Source: Ruminiclostridium papyrosolvens DSM 2782
Lineage (GTDB): Bacteria > Bacillota > Clostridia > Acetivibrionales > DSM-1351
Length of the DNA stretch: 64,000 nt
Reading direction: 5' to 3'
NCBI RefSeq assembly: GCF_029318685.1
Contig: NZ_CP119677.1
Coordinates: 1,977,001 to 2,041,000, forward strand
A program made the translations under genes and the position numbers. Positions within the stretch are counted from its first letter, which is position 1; the number at the start of each line of letters is the position of its first letter. Below the pieces are notes generated by a model that saw only the letters and a program-made list of their open reading frames with translations, was not told the DNA's origin and made no database searches. Positions 8,215 through 15,278 of the stretch are shown one piece after another.

Positions 8215-8832
8215 ATGAGAATAATAGAGAAATTATCATATAAAAGTGCTAATTATTTTGCTAAACAGCTCGGTCTAAATCATCAACAAAGAACAATACG
8301 CTATTTCGGGTTTCAATCATTGTATGGAGATGTAGTTAAAATCTTGATTATGGCAATAGTATCTTTAATAATAAAATCATTTTTAGCAACTATGTTAGTT
8401 GCTTTTTCATTTGCTATTCTAAGAAGAAATGCAGGCGGGTTTCACATGAAAACTGAAATAGGTTGTATAATATTTACAACTTTAATTTGTGTAATTCCCG
8501 GAACCATAATCAGCTACTTTCAATTATTATCAAATATATTAACCATAATCATTTTAATAATTATATTTATTTTTTGCCATATATGCTTATTCAAATATGC
8601 TCCTAAGGGTTCTAAAAACAATATGATAACAGATAAAGATGAAATTCTAAAATTTAAAAAGAAGTCTATAACAACACATCGGTTTTTATATATATGGGTT
8701 ATTTTATTTCTTGTACTAAATAAAAATTACATATCTATATCAATAAGCATTGGTTGTATGTTGGAAGTTCTTACAATTTTACCGATAATTCAAAATACAA
8801 ACAGAATGAAAAAGACAATCAAACTATATTGA
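8215..8832 (+). CDS. agrB: AgrB-family peptide-processing membrane protease
   Basis: A 205-residue integral membrane protein of the accessory gene regulator B family. AgrB cleaves the AgrD precursor at its C-terminal side and forms the thiolactone ring of the autoinducing peptide. The catalytic pair is intact: H77 in NAGGFHMK and C84 in TEIGC, the same residue numbers as in Staphylococcus aureus AgrB, preceded by the family's RRNAGG motif. Five or six hydrophobic segments are visible. The start has AGGAGT upstream. The gene points toward, and converges with, an AgrD-like peptide gene on the other strand, ending in a terminator between them. It lies between attP and the repressor operon, so it would be at the very end of the integrated prophage. 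Confidence 0.92.
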   Translation: MRIIEKLSYKSANYFAKQLGLNHQQRTIRYFGFQSLYGDVVKILIMAIVSLIIKSFLATMLVAFSFAILRRNAGGFHMKTEIGCIIFTTLICVIPGTIISYFQLLSNILTIIILIIIFIFCHICLFKYAPKGSKNNMITDKDEILKFKKKSITTHRFLYIWVILFLVLNKNYISISISIGCMLEVLTILPIIQNTNRMKKTIKLY

Positions 8833-8883
8833 CTGTCTAGCGTAAATTTGGTATTATTAATCGACAAGAAATTATATTTATTG

Positions 8884-8913
8884 GCAACTTTCTCCGTAAA
8901 GTTGCTTTTTTTT
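8884..8913 (+). terminator. Terminator between agrB and agrD
   Basis: GCAACTTT and AAAGTTGC enclose a 6-base loop, followed by eight T on the rightward strand. The T tract touches the stop codon of the leftward agrD gene. It ends agrB transcription before it runs antisense into the peptide gene. Confidence 0.8.
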
Positions 8914-9049
8914 ACTTTTTAATCTTTTTTAATGCTTTTGGAGTTTTAGGTTGATATCCCCAAAGGAAACAAAAATTGTCTGCTTTTGTTTCTGCAACTT
9001 TAGTAACTCCTGAATCAATAAGTGATAATATTTTTTTAGTGTTGTCCAT
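8912..9049 (-). CDS. agrD: AgrD-like autoinducing peptide precursor
   Basis: A 45-residue peptide with a strong AAAGGAGTG ribosome binding site eight bases before the ATG. The N-terminal half (KKILSLIDSGVTKVAETKA) is an amphipathic helix; then comes a single cysteine in NFCFLWGYQPKTPKAL and a lysine-rich tail. Clostridial AgrD peptides share C-(4 residues)-x-QPxxPKxL, with cleavage before the QP segment, so the likely signal is a thiolactone ring CFLWG with a short N-terminal tail. Exact ends are inferred. The ATG overlaps the end of the receptor gene by 14 bases, so it is the last cistron of the repressor-receptor-peptide operon. Confidence 0.8.
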   Translation of the reverse strand: MDNTKKILSLIDSGVTKVAETKADNFCFLWGYQPKTPKALKKIKK

Positions 9050-9785
9050 TTTCAACACTCCTTTCTATATGATATTTTGAAACCTTTGTTATAACCTTTA
9101 TATAATGATATAATATCACAAAATTTAGAAGTCCACTACATGCACAACATAAACCTAGCAATATTTTTGTATCCAAGCTAAATACTGGGAAATAAGCAAT
9201 CACAATTTTAGTAAGATTTAGTTCAATGAAAAATAAAGTGAAAACAATAAATATAAATCCTTTAAGCCCAATTTGATATTGCTTTAATTTTTGTATTACT
9301 GAGCTAAAGTTCCAAAAAGAAATTATAGCAATTATTTGTACGATTCTTTCAGGTATAAAACATAAAAATATCTTTAGTGCCGGAGAGTTTAATAAATTAG
9401 CTTCGCTACCATTATAAAAATAGCGAATGCAGTAGGGGACATATAATGATTCAAAACTAATAATAAGAATGGAAAAAGCTGCTACACCTAACAACGATTC
9501 CATCCATGTAGTATTGTAGAAATATTTCAGTATTATGCAATATACTACCATATATGCAATTGATACTATATTCATGCTAGGAATAAAAGTACCAATAAAA
9601 GAGCCAATAAATGAAACTATGCTCGCCAAAAATAATATTTTCAGTAAACTAATGATAAATTTGTTTGAATCACATTTAAAAGGGACTTCACTTCCCTTGC
9701 CGATAACGACTAAAGAAAACATAAAACAAAGGAAAAATTGCGGTATTGATAAAATACAAGTGTTTAATATACTAAAATTCTCCAT
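9036..9785 (-). CDS. AgrC-like membrane receptor lacking a histidine kinase
   Basis: A 249-residue protein with six or seven hydrophobic segments filling almost its whole length, and a short cytoplasmic tail (KVITKVSKYHIERSVENGQH). Layout and position next to agrD match the sensor half of AgrC receptors, but there is no DHp helix, no H-box and no ATPase domain, and the next gene begins at once, so the kinase is absent rather than split off. The start at 9785 is chosen because GGAGGTT lies just upstream; an in-frame ATG 21 bases earlier has no such site. It lies 44 bases after the repressor gene in the same operon. Peptide sensing is inferred; it could also be a peptide immunity or export protein. 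Confidence 0.65.
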   Translation of the reverse strand: MENFSILNTCILSIPQFFLCFMFSLVVIGKGSEVPFKCDSNKFIISLLKILFLASIVSFIGSFIGTFIPSMNIVSIAYMVVYCIILKYFYNTTWMESLLGVAAFSILIISFESLYVPYCIRYFYNGSEANLLNSPALKIFLCFIPERIVQIIAIISFWNFSSVIQKLKQYQIGLKGFIFIVFTLFFIELNLTKIVIAYFPVFSLDTKILLGLCCACSGLLNFVILYHYIKVITKVSKYHIERSVENGQH

Positions 9786-9829
9786 AACAAACCTCCGTAA
9801 ATTCATTTACATGACAAGAAATAAATTAA

Positions 9830-10402
9830 TTAAAGTTTTCTTGCAATAATTATATTATCCAATGGTATTCCAGAGTTTTTTATTCTTATTGCAATATTCA
9901 TAAATTCTCTATTATCTAAATTTGCAGCGAATTTTATTAATTTGTTTTTTTCAGTGTTATCTTCAGAGTATGGTTGATTCTGACCTAATAATTTATAAAT
10001 ACTAACACCAGAAAGATTAGCAATTTGGTTAATTGTATTTATATCTACTGACTTACCGTCTTCAATGTCTTTAATTTCTTTTACTTTTAAATCATTATAT
10101 AAAGCAAATTCTTTCTGGGATAAATTCATGGTTCGTCTTAATTCTTTTATAGCTGAAGCTATATAAGTTACATCAACTGTATTTAACATATCATTAATGT
10201 CTTCAATATCACATCCTAACAAATAATCAATACTAACATTAAAAATCCTCCTTAGCTTTTTTAAATTTTCAATACTGGGATACCTGCCTTCTTCTGCCAA
10301 TAGTTTACTTATCGCTGATGGAGTAACTCCCAATTCGTTGGCTAAGTCGGCTGGCTTTAAATTAAACTTTTCCATCAACAATGCAAGTCTTCGAGAAAAC
10401 AT
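9830..10402 (-). CDS. Lysogeny repressor with two HTH_XRE domains
   Basis: A 190-residue DNA-binding protein. Residues about 3-64 form one XRE helix-turn-helix (KPADLANELGVTPSAISKLL) and residues about 76-140 a second, degenerate one (IKELRRTMNLSQKEFALYN). The last ~50 residues have no DNA-binding signature and no visible Ser-Lys peptidase of the LexA/CI type, so SOS self-cleavage is unlikely. It is transcribed leftward from a consensus promoter whose spacer holds an operator, with a rightward Cro-like gene opposite: a classic genetic switch. The peptide receptor and AgrD follow in the same operon, which suggests that repression is tuned by the peptide signal. Confidence 0.85.
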   Translation of the reverse strand: MFSRRLALLMEKFNLKPADLANELGVTPSAISKLLAEEGRYPSIENLKKLRRIFNVSIDYLLGCDIEDINDMLNTVDVTYIASAIKELRRTMNLSQKEFALYNDLKVKEIKDIEDGKSVDINTINQIANLSGVSIYKLLGQNQPYSEDNTEKNKLIKFAANLDNREFMNIAIRIKNSGIPLDNIIIARKL

Positions 10403-10435
10403 TTCAACTCCTCCATATATTATACTTTAAGTATA

Positions 10436-10464
10436 ATAATAGACTGGCAGTCAATAAATGTCAA
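10436..10464 (-). promoter_or_regulatory. Repressor operon promoter
   Basis: Leftward TTGACA (10459-10464) and TATTAT (10436-10441) are separated by exactly 17 bases. The palindrome GACTGGCAGTC sits in the spacer, so a protein bound there would block this promoter, as expected for autoregulation. Confidence 0.75.
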
Positions 10465-10546
10465 GAAAAAATGAACTATAGTCAAAGAATGTTTAAAAAA
10501 ATGGAATAATATTCATAAATCATCCATAATTATGAATTATAGTCAA
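10442..10546. promoter_or_regulatory. Three phased repressor operators
   Basis: Three related sites are each followed by AA: GACTGGCAGTC (10442-10452), GAACTATAGTC (10473-10483) and GAATTATAGTC (10534-10544). Start-to-start distances are 31 and 61 bp, close to three and six helical turns. A fourth half-site (TTGACT) lies at 10566. They occupy the gap between the divergent repressor and Cro-like genes. Confidence 0.6.
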
Positions 10547-10609
10547 TATTCAAAATTGCTAATAATTGACTGATAGGATAATATGTTAATGAAAGGAAGT
10601 GATAAACAT

Positions 10610-10882
10610 TTGAGGAAAACAAAGGTAGATAAGTTAAATGCTTTAGGCAGACTTCGAGAAAATGTTGGATTAAAAAGGGAGGATGTTGAATCTAAAGTAA
10701 AAGCCCTACAAAGTGCAGAATTGAGTTGTTCTATCTCTTATCTTTGCAAATTAGAAAAACTAGGAACAGACAAAAAACCTTCGTTACAGTTAGCTTTAGA
10801 GTTGTGTAAAATGTACGGTTGCAAGCTCGAGGATATATATCCAGATTTGAAAGAAAAACTTAGAGAGTATCAAGCTAGTTGA
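10610..10882 (+). CDS. Cro-like HTH regulator
   Basis: A 90-residue protein with an XRE-type helix-turn-helix (LGRLRENVGLKREDVESKV, then a recognition-helix region around SISYLCKLEKLG). It is divergent from the repressor and is the first gene of the early rightward block, the usual place for a Cro-type lytic regulator. The TTG at 10610 is chosen because AAAGGAAGTG lies eight bases upstream; the ATG at 10583 has no ribosome binding site and would sit in the promoter region. Confidence 0.75.
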   Translation: MRKTKVDKLNALGRLRENVGLKREDVESKVKALQSAELSCSISYLCKLEKLGTDKKPSLQLALELCKMYGCKLEDIYPDLKEKLREYQAS

Positions 10883-10907
10883 TGAATCTTAGAAAGCAGG
10901 TTAGATT

Positions 10908-11156
10908 ATGGAAGAAAAAAACTTAACAAAGGAACGTGTAACCTGGGATGCAAAGACTGCATCAAATTATTTAGGAATATCCTATGGATTCTTACTGAAA
11001 TTGGCTAGACAAAAGGAAATACCGTTCATTCATGTCGGAAGAATATACTTGTTTCGCAAAGAATCATTGGATATATGGTTAAGAAATCAAGAAACACAGG
11101 CAATCCAAACTGAATCCACACAGCTATACGGAAAGTTAAGAAAAGTTCAAGAATAA
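10908..11156 (+). CDS. xis: Excisionase-like MerR-fold DNA-binding protein
   Basis: An 82-residue protein matching the excisionase family: WDAKTASNYLGISYGFLLKLARQKEIPFIHVGRIYLFRKE is the winged-helix that binds DNA, with FRKESLDIWL as the closing strand and helix. Such proteins bind attachment-site DNA to favour excision, or act as small regulators. Its place directly after the Cro-like gene in the lytic transcript fits excision at induction. Confidence 0.75.
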   Translation: MEEKNLTKERVTWDAKTASNYLGISYGFLLKLARQKEIPFIHVGRIYLFRKESLDIWLRNQETQAIQTESTQLYGKLRKVQE

Positions 11157-11188
11157 TTTCAATGCAAGCGAGAAAGGAGGCGATTTAA

Positions 11189-11338
11189 ATGTTAACTATT
11201 AAAATAAAAGAATTGAAGGAAGTACTTCATTGTGATGAAGCTAACCTCCTTCTTAACAGGGGATGGGTACTCCTTGATGTTACTATCAATGCTAATATAG
11301 TGTACATGATGGGAAGACCTGAAAACGTGGAGTATTAA
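11189..11338 (+). CDS. Small hypothetical protein
   Basis: A 49-residue protein with AAAGGAGGCGAT upstream of its ATG. It contains LLLNRGWVLLDV and ends in VYMMGRPENVEY. The same 'xxGWxL...VYxxG' pattern occurs in the 69-residue product encoded on the opposite strand immediately downstream, so the two appear related. Function unknown. Confidence 0.7.
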   Translation: MLTIKIKELKEVLHCDEANLLLNRGWVLLDVTINANIVYMMGRPENVEY

Positions 11339-11544
11339 TCCTTTTGATTTTGAAGGATTTCAACATTTACTTTTCCGGGGACTATTTTCTTAGTGTTTCC
11401 TAAGATGTACACGGTTTCGGAATATTCCTTATTGGTTCTAAATCCGGCATTTATAAGATGCCAACCTTCATTAATACGCTGCTGTGCAATTTGACAACTA
11501 CTAACTTCAGTGATGGTTTGGTATAAAGCGTTTAATTCAGTCAT
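11335..11544 (-). CDS. Small hypothetical protein, relative of the 49-residue neighbour
   Basis: A 69-residue protein with GGAAG before its start. INEGWHLINAGF and ETVYILGNTKK mirror the GW and VY-G segments of the convergent 49-residue protein; the genes overlap by four bases tail to tail. Function unknown. Confidence 0.65.
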   Translation of the reverse strand: MTELNALYQTITEVSSCQIAQQRINEGWHLINAGFRTNKEYSETVYILGNTKKIVPGKVNVEILQNQKD

Positions 11545-11655
11545 AGAACATCTTCCTTTCTATTTACTCGGCTACTGCAATAGCCTGTGAAAGGATTATA
11601 CCACAAAATACAAAAGATTGAAAATTTAGGAATTTAAAGAAAGGAGGCGAGCTAG

Positions 11656-11799
11656 ATGGATTATAAATCAGTAATTGAAGAACAGATAAGAACCCTTCAA
11701 AAGCTACAGGATAATGCAACTAAAAATGAGTGTTTTGAAATTTCCTGTAAGTTAGCTGAAACAATATCAAAACTTTGTTTTCAGGCAAGAGATATTTAG
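11656..11799 (+). CDS. Small hypothetical protein
   Basis: A 47-residue helical protein (SVIEEQIRTLQKLQDNATKN) with AAAGGAGGCGA upstream. It contains three cysteines without zinc-site spacing. It is one of a run of short early genes with near-identical ribosome binding sites. Not recognised. Confidence 0.65.
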   Translation: MDYKSVIEEQIRTLQKLQDNATKNECFEISCKLAETISKLCFQARDI

Positions 11800-11814
11800 A
11801 AAGGAGGCAGTTTA

Positions 11815-12021
11815 ATGGGATTCAATAGAAATTTATTACATGATGGCATTTGCAGTATGGTAAAAGGTTCTGAACTTCCTGTAAGTACAGTATTAAGTGT
11901 CCTTGAATCTGTAAAGGATACAGTGTTAGCTGAAACCGTGGCATTTGATGGAGAAACTGAAAGACAAATTGTTGTAGTAAGTAAAGAAGAAAATTTAACG
12001 GCAGCGGACATTGGTAAGTAA
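11815..12021 (+). CDS. Small hypothetical protein
   Basis: A 68-residue protein with AAAGGAGG and a start 15 bases after the previous stop. The sequence suggests alternating strands and helices (VLSVLESVKDTVLAETVAF) with no motif I recognise. It converges with the leftward gene at 12022. Confidence 0.65.
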   Translation: MGFNRNLLHDGICSMVKGSELPVSTVLSVLESVKDTVLAETVAFDGETERQIVVVSKEENLTAADIGK

Positions 12022-12234
12022 TTATTTTTTCAAAGTTTTAATTGTAAGTTTTGTTGGTTCAGGAGTGTATATCTCTTTTACCAACCTACGTACTTCTAAA
12101 TATTGGTCACAATAAGATTTTGTTAATTCCTCAATATCGCTAGTTTTATTGAAGTCAAAGCGATTGAGAATTTCAGTAATAATGCTGTGAAAGTTTTCGT
12201 TTAAAATTTCAATATTAGTTTTTTCTCTCTCCAT
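12022..12234 (-). CDS. Small hypothetical protein, leftward
   Basis: A 70-residue mostly helical, acidic protein (TEILNRFDFNKTSDIEELTK) with AAGGAGGA before its start. It is encoded against the early block, adjoining its neighbour's stop codon. Leftward single genes here (also 11335) may be expressed in lysogens. Not recognised. Confidence 0.65.
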   Translation of the reverse strand: MEREKTNIEILNENFHSIITEILNRFDFNKTSDIEELTKSYCDQYLEVRRLVKEIYTPEPTKLTIKTLKK

Positions 12235-12312
12235 ATAAATCCTCCTTGGTAGTCCGCTGCCAAGTACATTTTACCATTAATTGTTAAATACTAAAAGAAA
12301 GGAGGAAACCCC

Positions 12313-13008
12313 TTGAACGAATTATCAGAATTAAACCAAATGACTTCAATGGAAATCGCAGAGGTAACTGGGAAACAACACCCACATGTAATGAGAGATA
12401 TAAGAGATGAAATCGAAAAGCTTGTATCCGGTGGGATTGAGTACCAATCCAAATTTGGATTGGTTGAATACAAAGATGCAAAAGGTGAAAAAAGACCATA
12501 CTACATACTTACCAAAGAAGGAGTACTTCAATTAGCAGCCCGGTATGATGCTGTAGTCAGAGCGAAATTAATTGAACTGGCCATGAAACATGAGCCTAAA
12601 CCACAATCAATAGAAGACCTGATTATAATGCAAGCTCAGTCAATGAAAGATTTGAAATCCCAAGTCAATACGTTGCAGTTAACTACTCAGACAATAAAAG
12701 ATACTGTAATAAGCACACCGGATAAGTGGAGAGATGATATAAACCGTATGCTCAATAAGATTGTAAAGGCCGTTGGGAACTCGAAGTACCGGGAGTTAAA
12801 AACAGAGAGCTACAAACTACTGGAAGAACGTGCTCATGTTGATTTAAACCGCAGGCTTAACAATCAAAGATACAGGATGAAGATTGAAGGAGCTGCGAAA
12901 TCAGCAATAGATAAAGTAAATAAGATGGACATTGTTGAATCAGACCCAAAGCTTCGTGAAATATATTCAGCAATTGTAAAAGAGTACACAATCAAATTTG
13001 TAGCCTGA
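12313..13008 (+). CDS. rha: Rha-family phage regulatory protein
   Basis: A 231-residue protein with a TTG start preceded by AAAGGAGGAAA. The N-terminal ~90 residues match the Rha (pRha) domain: SMEIAEVTGKQHPHVMRDIR, then YYILTKEGVLQLAARYDAVVRAKLIEL. The C-terminal part is helical and basic. Rha-type proteins are small phage regulators or antirepressors; the exact target is unknown. Confidence 0.8.
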   Translation: MNELSELNQMTSMEIAEVTGKQHPHVMRDIRDEIEKLVSGGIEYQSKFGLVEYKDAKGEKRPYYILTKEGVLQLAARYDAVVRAKLIELAMKHEPKPQSIEDLIIMQAQSMKDLKSQVNTLQLTTQTIKDTVISTPDKWRDDINRMLNKIVKAVGNSKYRELKTESYKLLEERAHVDLNRRLNNQRYRMKIEGAAKSAIDKVNKMDIVESDPKLREIYSAIVKEYTIKFVA

Positions 13009-13022
13009 AAGGAGCCACCACC

Positions 13023-13124
13023 ATGTTAAAGAAAATCGAAACAAAATGTCGTGAATCAAATTCTTTCGCTTGGGGATTTACCGGATTCGGTATCTTACTG
13101 ATGATTCTAATTTACTTACTGTAG
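13023..13124 (+). CDS. Very small membrane protein
   Basis: 33 residues with AAAGGAG upstream; the second half (WGFTGFGILLMILIYLL) is a single membrane span. Not recognised. Confidence 0.55.
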   Translation: MLKKIETKCRESNSFAWGFTGFGILLMILIYLL

Positions 13125-13133
13125 GAGGGTAGT

Positions 13134-13397
13134 ATGAAGTATCGCAAAAAGCCTGTAGTGGTTGAAGCTTTTAACCAGAATCAAGAAGAAACGCCAGATT
13201 GGTTTATCGAGGCAATAATAAGCGGTGCAATTAAATATATAACGGTAGCCTCTGGTATTAAAGTACTTATTAAAACGTTAGAAGGGCCTATGTTAGCCGA
13301 TAGTAACGACTACATAATCAAAGGTGTTAACGGTGAATTTTACTCATGCAAGCCTAATGTCTTTGAAAAAACATACGAACCAGTAACAAACGAGTAA
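13134..13397 (+). CDS. Conserved small phage protein (MKYRKKPVVVEAF type)
   Basis: An 87-residue protein that starts MKYRKKPVVVEAFNQN and ends with SNDYIIKGVNGEFYSC followed by PNVFEKTYEPV. This start and end are characteristic of a small beta-rich protein found in many Firmicutes phages and prophages; its function is not known. GGAGGGT precedes the ATG. Confidence 0.8.
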   Translation: MKYRKKPVVVEAFNQNQEETPDWFIEAIISGAIKYITVASGIKVLIKTLEGPMLADSNDYIIKGVNGEFYSCKPNVFEKTYEPVTNE

Positions 13398-13467
13398 CCA
13401 TCAATTTACTTCTGACAAGAGCTAAAGAAACCAAAGAACTATATTAATTTTGTCAGGAGTCGGAACA

Positions 13468-13734
13468 ATGAAAATTCTAAGTCAAGACAAGGATTTAATC
13501 TTTAATTTCAATTCATTTTCAAAAATTTATGCACAAGACAAATACATAAACGGCAGGTACTACGGGACTAACATATTTGGCAAATCATTATTTAAGAAGC
13601 ACCTTTTAGGTACATATGAGGACGGCGAAGCTCAACTTGTAGTGACTGAGATTTATAAGCTGTTAAAAGCAAACAGCAAAGTTTTTTACACAATGCCGGA
13701 GGTAGCATTGGATTTAACAGAACTATTTTTGTAA
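13468..13734 (+). CDS. Conserved small phage protein
   Basis: An 88-residue protein beginning MKILSQDKDLIFNF, a form seen in small phage proteins that carry a 'LGTYEDGEAQLVVTEIY'-type segment; function unknown. The ATG at 13468 with CAGGAGT upstream is preferred to the TTG at 13450. Confidence 0.7.
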   Translation: MKILSQDKDLIFNFNSFSKIYAQDKYINGRYYGTNIFGKSLFKKHLLGTYEDGEAQLVVTEIYKLLKANSKVFYTMPEVALDLTELFL

Positions 13735-13747
13735 GGGAGGTATCAGG

Positions 13748-14269
13748 ATGAAAGATTTTAAAGTTAGGTGTGTAAAAGGTGATTGTCCATATTTCACTAA
13801 AGGTAAAGTTTATAAAATAGAAAACGGCCATTTCATTACCAACCAAGGAATTAAAAGTTTTAAATCATATAACAATGTCGAAGAAATAAACGAGTCTTGT
13901 TGTGCCAAATTCGAACTTGTCCCCGAACCGCAAAAGTTCACAAAGGATATGTTGAGGACGGGAGATTTAGTTATTTCAAGGGATGGCACATTTAATAAAG
14001 TAATTTTAGACCCTGCAAACGTTCTTTTAGATGTAGATGAGTGTTACTTAAATATTTCTTTATTAACTGATGATTTAACAGTAGATTCTAATCACACTTT
14101 GGACATTGTTGAGGTGTTAAGGCCAAATCGTCATTACTATAGTTTATCTTTTGACAAATCAAAACATCATCTTCTCTGGCAACGTCCCGAACCCCGGAAA
14201 ATTAATAAATCTGAAGCTGAAAAGTTGCTTTCAGAACACTTGGAAGAATTGATTCAGATTGAGGGGTGA
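13748..14269 (+). CDS. Hypothetical protein
   Basis: A 173-residue protein with GGGAGG upstream. The first ~60 residues (FKVRCVKGDCPYFTKGKVYKI) look like a small beta-barrel. A second part (FTKDMLRTGDLVISRDGTF, later VEVLRPNRHY) resembles a repeated 'DMLKTGDxVxxRxG' domain found in other phage early proteins. No enzymatic motif. Confidence 0.65.
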   Translation: MKDFKVRCVKGDCPYFTKGKVYKIENGHFITNQGIKSFKSYNNVEEINESCCAKFELVPEPQKFTKDMLRTGDLVISRDGTFNKVILDPANVLLDVDECYLNISLLTDDLTVDSNHTLDIVEVLRPNRHYYSLSFDKSKHHLLWQRPEPRKINKSEAEKLLSEHLEELIQIEG

Positions 14270-14276
14270 TTGGAAT

Positions 14277-14450
14277 ATGAAATGTCCGTATTATGAGAAC
14301 TCTTGCGACAAGCTCAAGAAGATAAATTGCAAACGTGGAACAGAGCGGACAAATTTTCAAGGAAAGGGATACGATAATCAGCTTAAAAGCTACTGTGATA
14401 ATACATATAACAAGTGTTGGTGTTATCAACATTTAGAGGGCTTGTGGTAA
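14277..14450 (+). CDS. Cysteine-rich small protein
   Basis: A 57-residue protein with seven cysteines (KCPYYENSC, INCK, SYCD, KCWCYQ), possibly metal binding. GGGGTGAT precedes the ATG at 14277. Not recognised. Confidence 0.6.
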   Translation: MKCPYYENSCDKLKKINCKRGTERTNFQGKGYDNQLKSYCDNTYNKCWCYQHLEGLW

Positions 14451-14467
14451 TGAAAGGAGGTCTATAG

Positions 14468-14728
14468 TTGGGTGGCGGAAGAAATTATGATAGCAAAATA
14501 TTTCAAACAAGTTGTCCGGAATGTTATTCAACAGCTGAATTAGTTCAACTTCTTAAAATTGATGTTTCATGTATAACTATGAATCAACTTAAACAGCTGT
14601 GGAACTGTACGGATATATACATTTACAATTGCATGGTAGAAGGGATGCCACACACTGGTACCGGTAATAAAAGCACGTTTAATCTTGATAAGTGCCAACG
14701 GTGGCACAGAGGTGAAGAAGTTATTTAA
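14468..14728 (+). CDS. Small putative winged-helix DNA-binding protein
   Basis: An 86-residue protein, TTG start with AAAGGAGG upstream. LKQLWNCTDIYIYNCMVEGM followed by a TFNLDKCQRW segment resembles the winged helix of Nu1-type phage proteins (choose-helix, G-M-P turn, then F-D-L and a tryptophan). A cysteine pair (SCPEC) lies near the N-terminus. DNA binding is inferred. Confidence 0.5.
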   Translation: MGGGRNYDSKIFQTSCPECYSTAELVQLLKIDVSCITMNQLKQLWNCTDIYIYNCMVEGMPHTGTGNKSTFNLDKCQRWHRGEEVI

Positions 14729-14765
14729 ACAAAAAAATATTTTTGAAAGGTAAAGGTGAATGATT

Positions 14766-15011
14766 ATGAAAAGTACAGGAGTAGTAAGGAAAGTAGATGA
14801 ATTGGGAAGGGTTGTTCTGCCAGTTGAACTCAGGAGAACAATGACTATTGAAGAGAAAGACCCGTTGGAAATCTTTACAGAAGGTGATTGCATAATTCTG
14901 AAAAAGTATACTCCCGGATGCGATTTCTGCGGAAATGTTGACGAAAATTTGAAAACATTTAAGGGTAAAAATTTCTGTCCTGCTTGCTTAAAGGAGCTGA
15001 AAAAGCTGTGA
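14766..15011 (+). CDS. AbrB/SpoVT-type regulator with zinc ribbon
   Basis: An 81-residue protein. The N-terminal half (STGVVRKVDELGRVVLPVEL, then IEEKDPLEIFTEGDCIIL) is a swapped-hairpin AbrB domain, which binds DNA as a dimer or tetramer. The C-terminal half has two CxxC pairs (CDFCG, CPACL), a small zinc ribbon. The ATG at 14766 has AGGTGA upstream; the ATG at 14760 is also possible. Confidence 0.85.
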   Translation: MKSTGVVRKVDELGRVVLPVELRRTMTIEEKDPLEIFTEGDCIILKKYTPGCDFCGNVDENLKTFKGKNFCPACLKELKKL

Positions 15012-15217
15012 GAAAGCGAAGATTCAGGATTAAAAAGCCAGTAGCCCTAATTATTGCATTTGTCTTAGGAGTTTTATTATTACCTTGGGCGGTGGATTAT
15101 GCAGACAAAGTTAGAGGATATGATGGCACAGGTAGTGAGTTTTTATTGCCTTTGGTATTTGTGGCAGCTGTTGTATTGATTTATGAGGTAAGGCCAGAAC
15201 AAAAAGAAAACACCTAA
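15008..15217 (+). CDS. Small membrane protein
   Basis: A 69-residue protein, GTG start overlapping the previous stop with AAAGGAG upstream. It has a basic N-terminus (RKRRFRIKKP) and two membrane spans (VALIIAFVLGVLLLPWAV and FLLPLVFVAAVVLIYEV). A hairpin AACACCT/AAGGTGTT follows the stop. Not recognised. Confidence 0.65.
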   Translation: MRKRRFRIKKPVALIIAFVLGVLLLPWAVDYADKVRGYDGTGSEFLLPLVFVAAVVLIYEVRPEQKENT

Positions 15218-15278
15218 TTTAAGGTGTTAAGAAAATAAATTCAAACAGATTATATATCGAAAGGACGGTAATGTAAAG

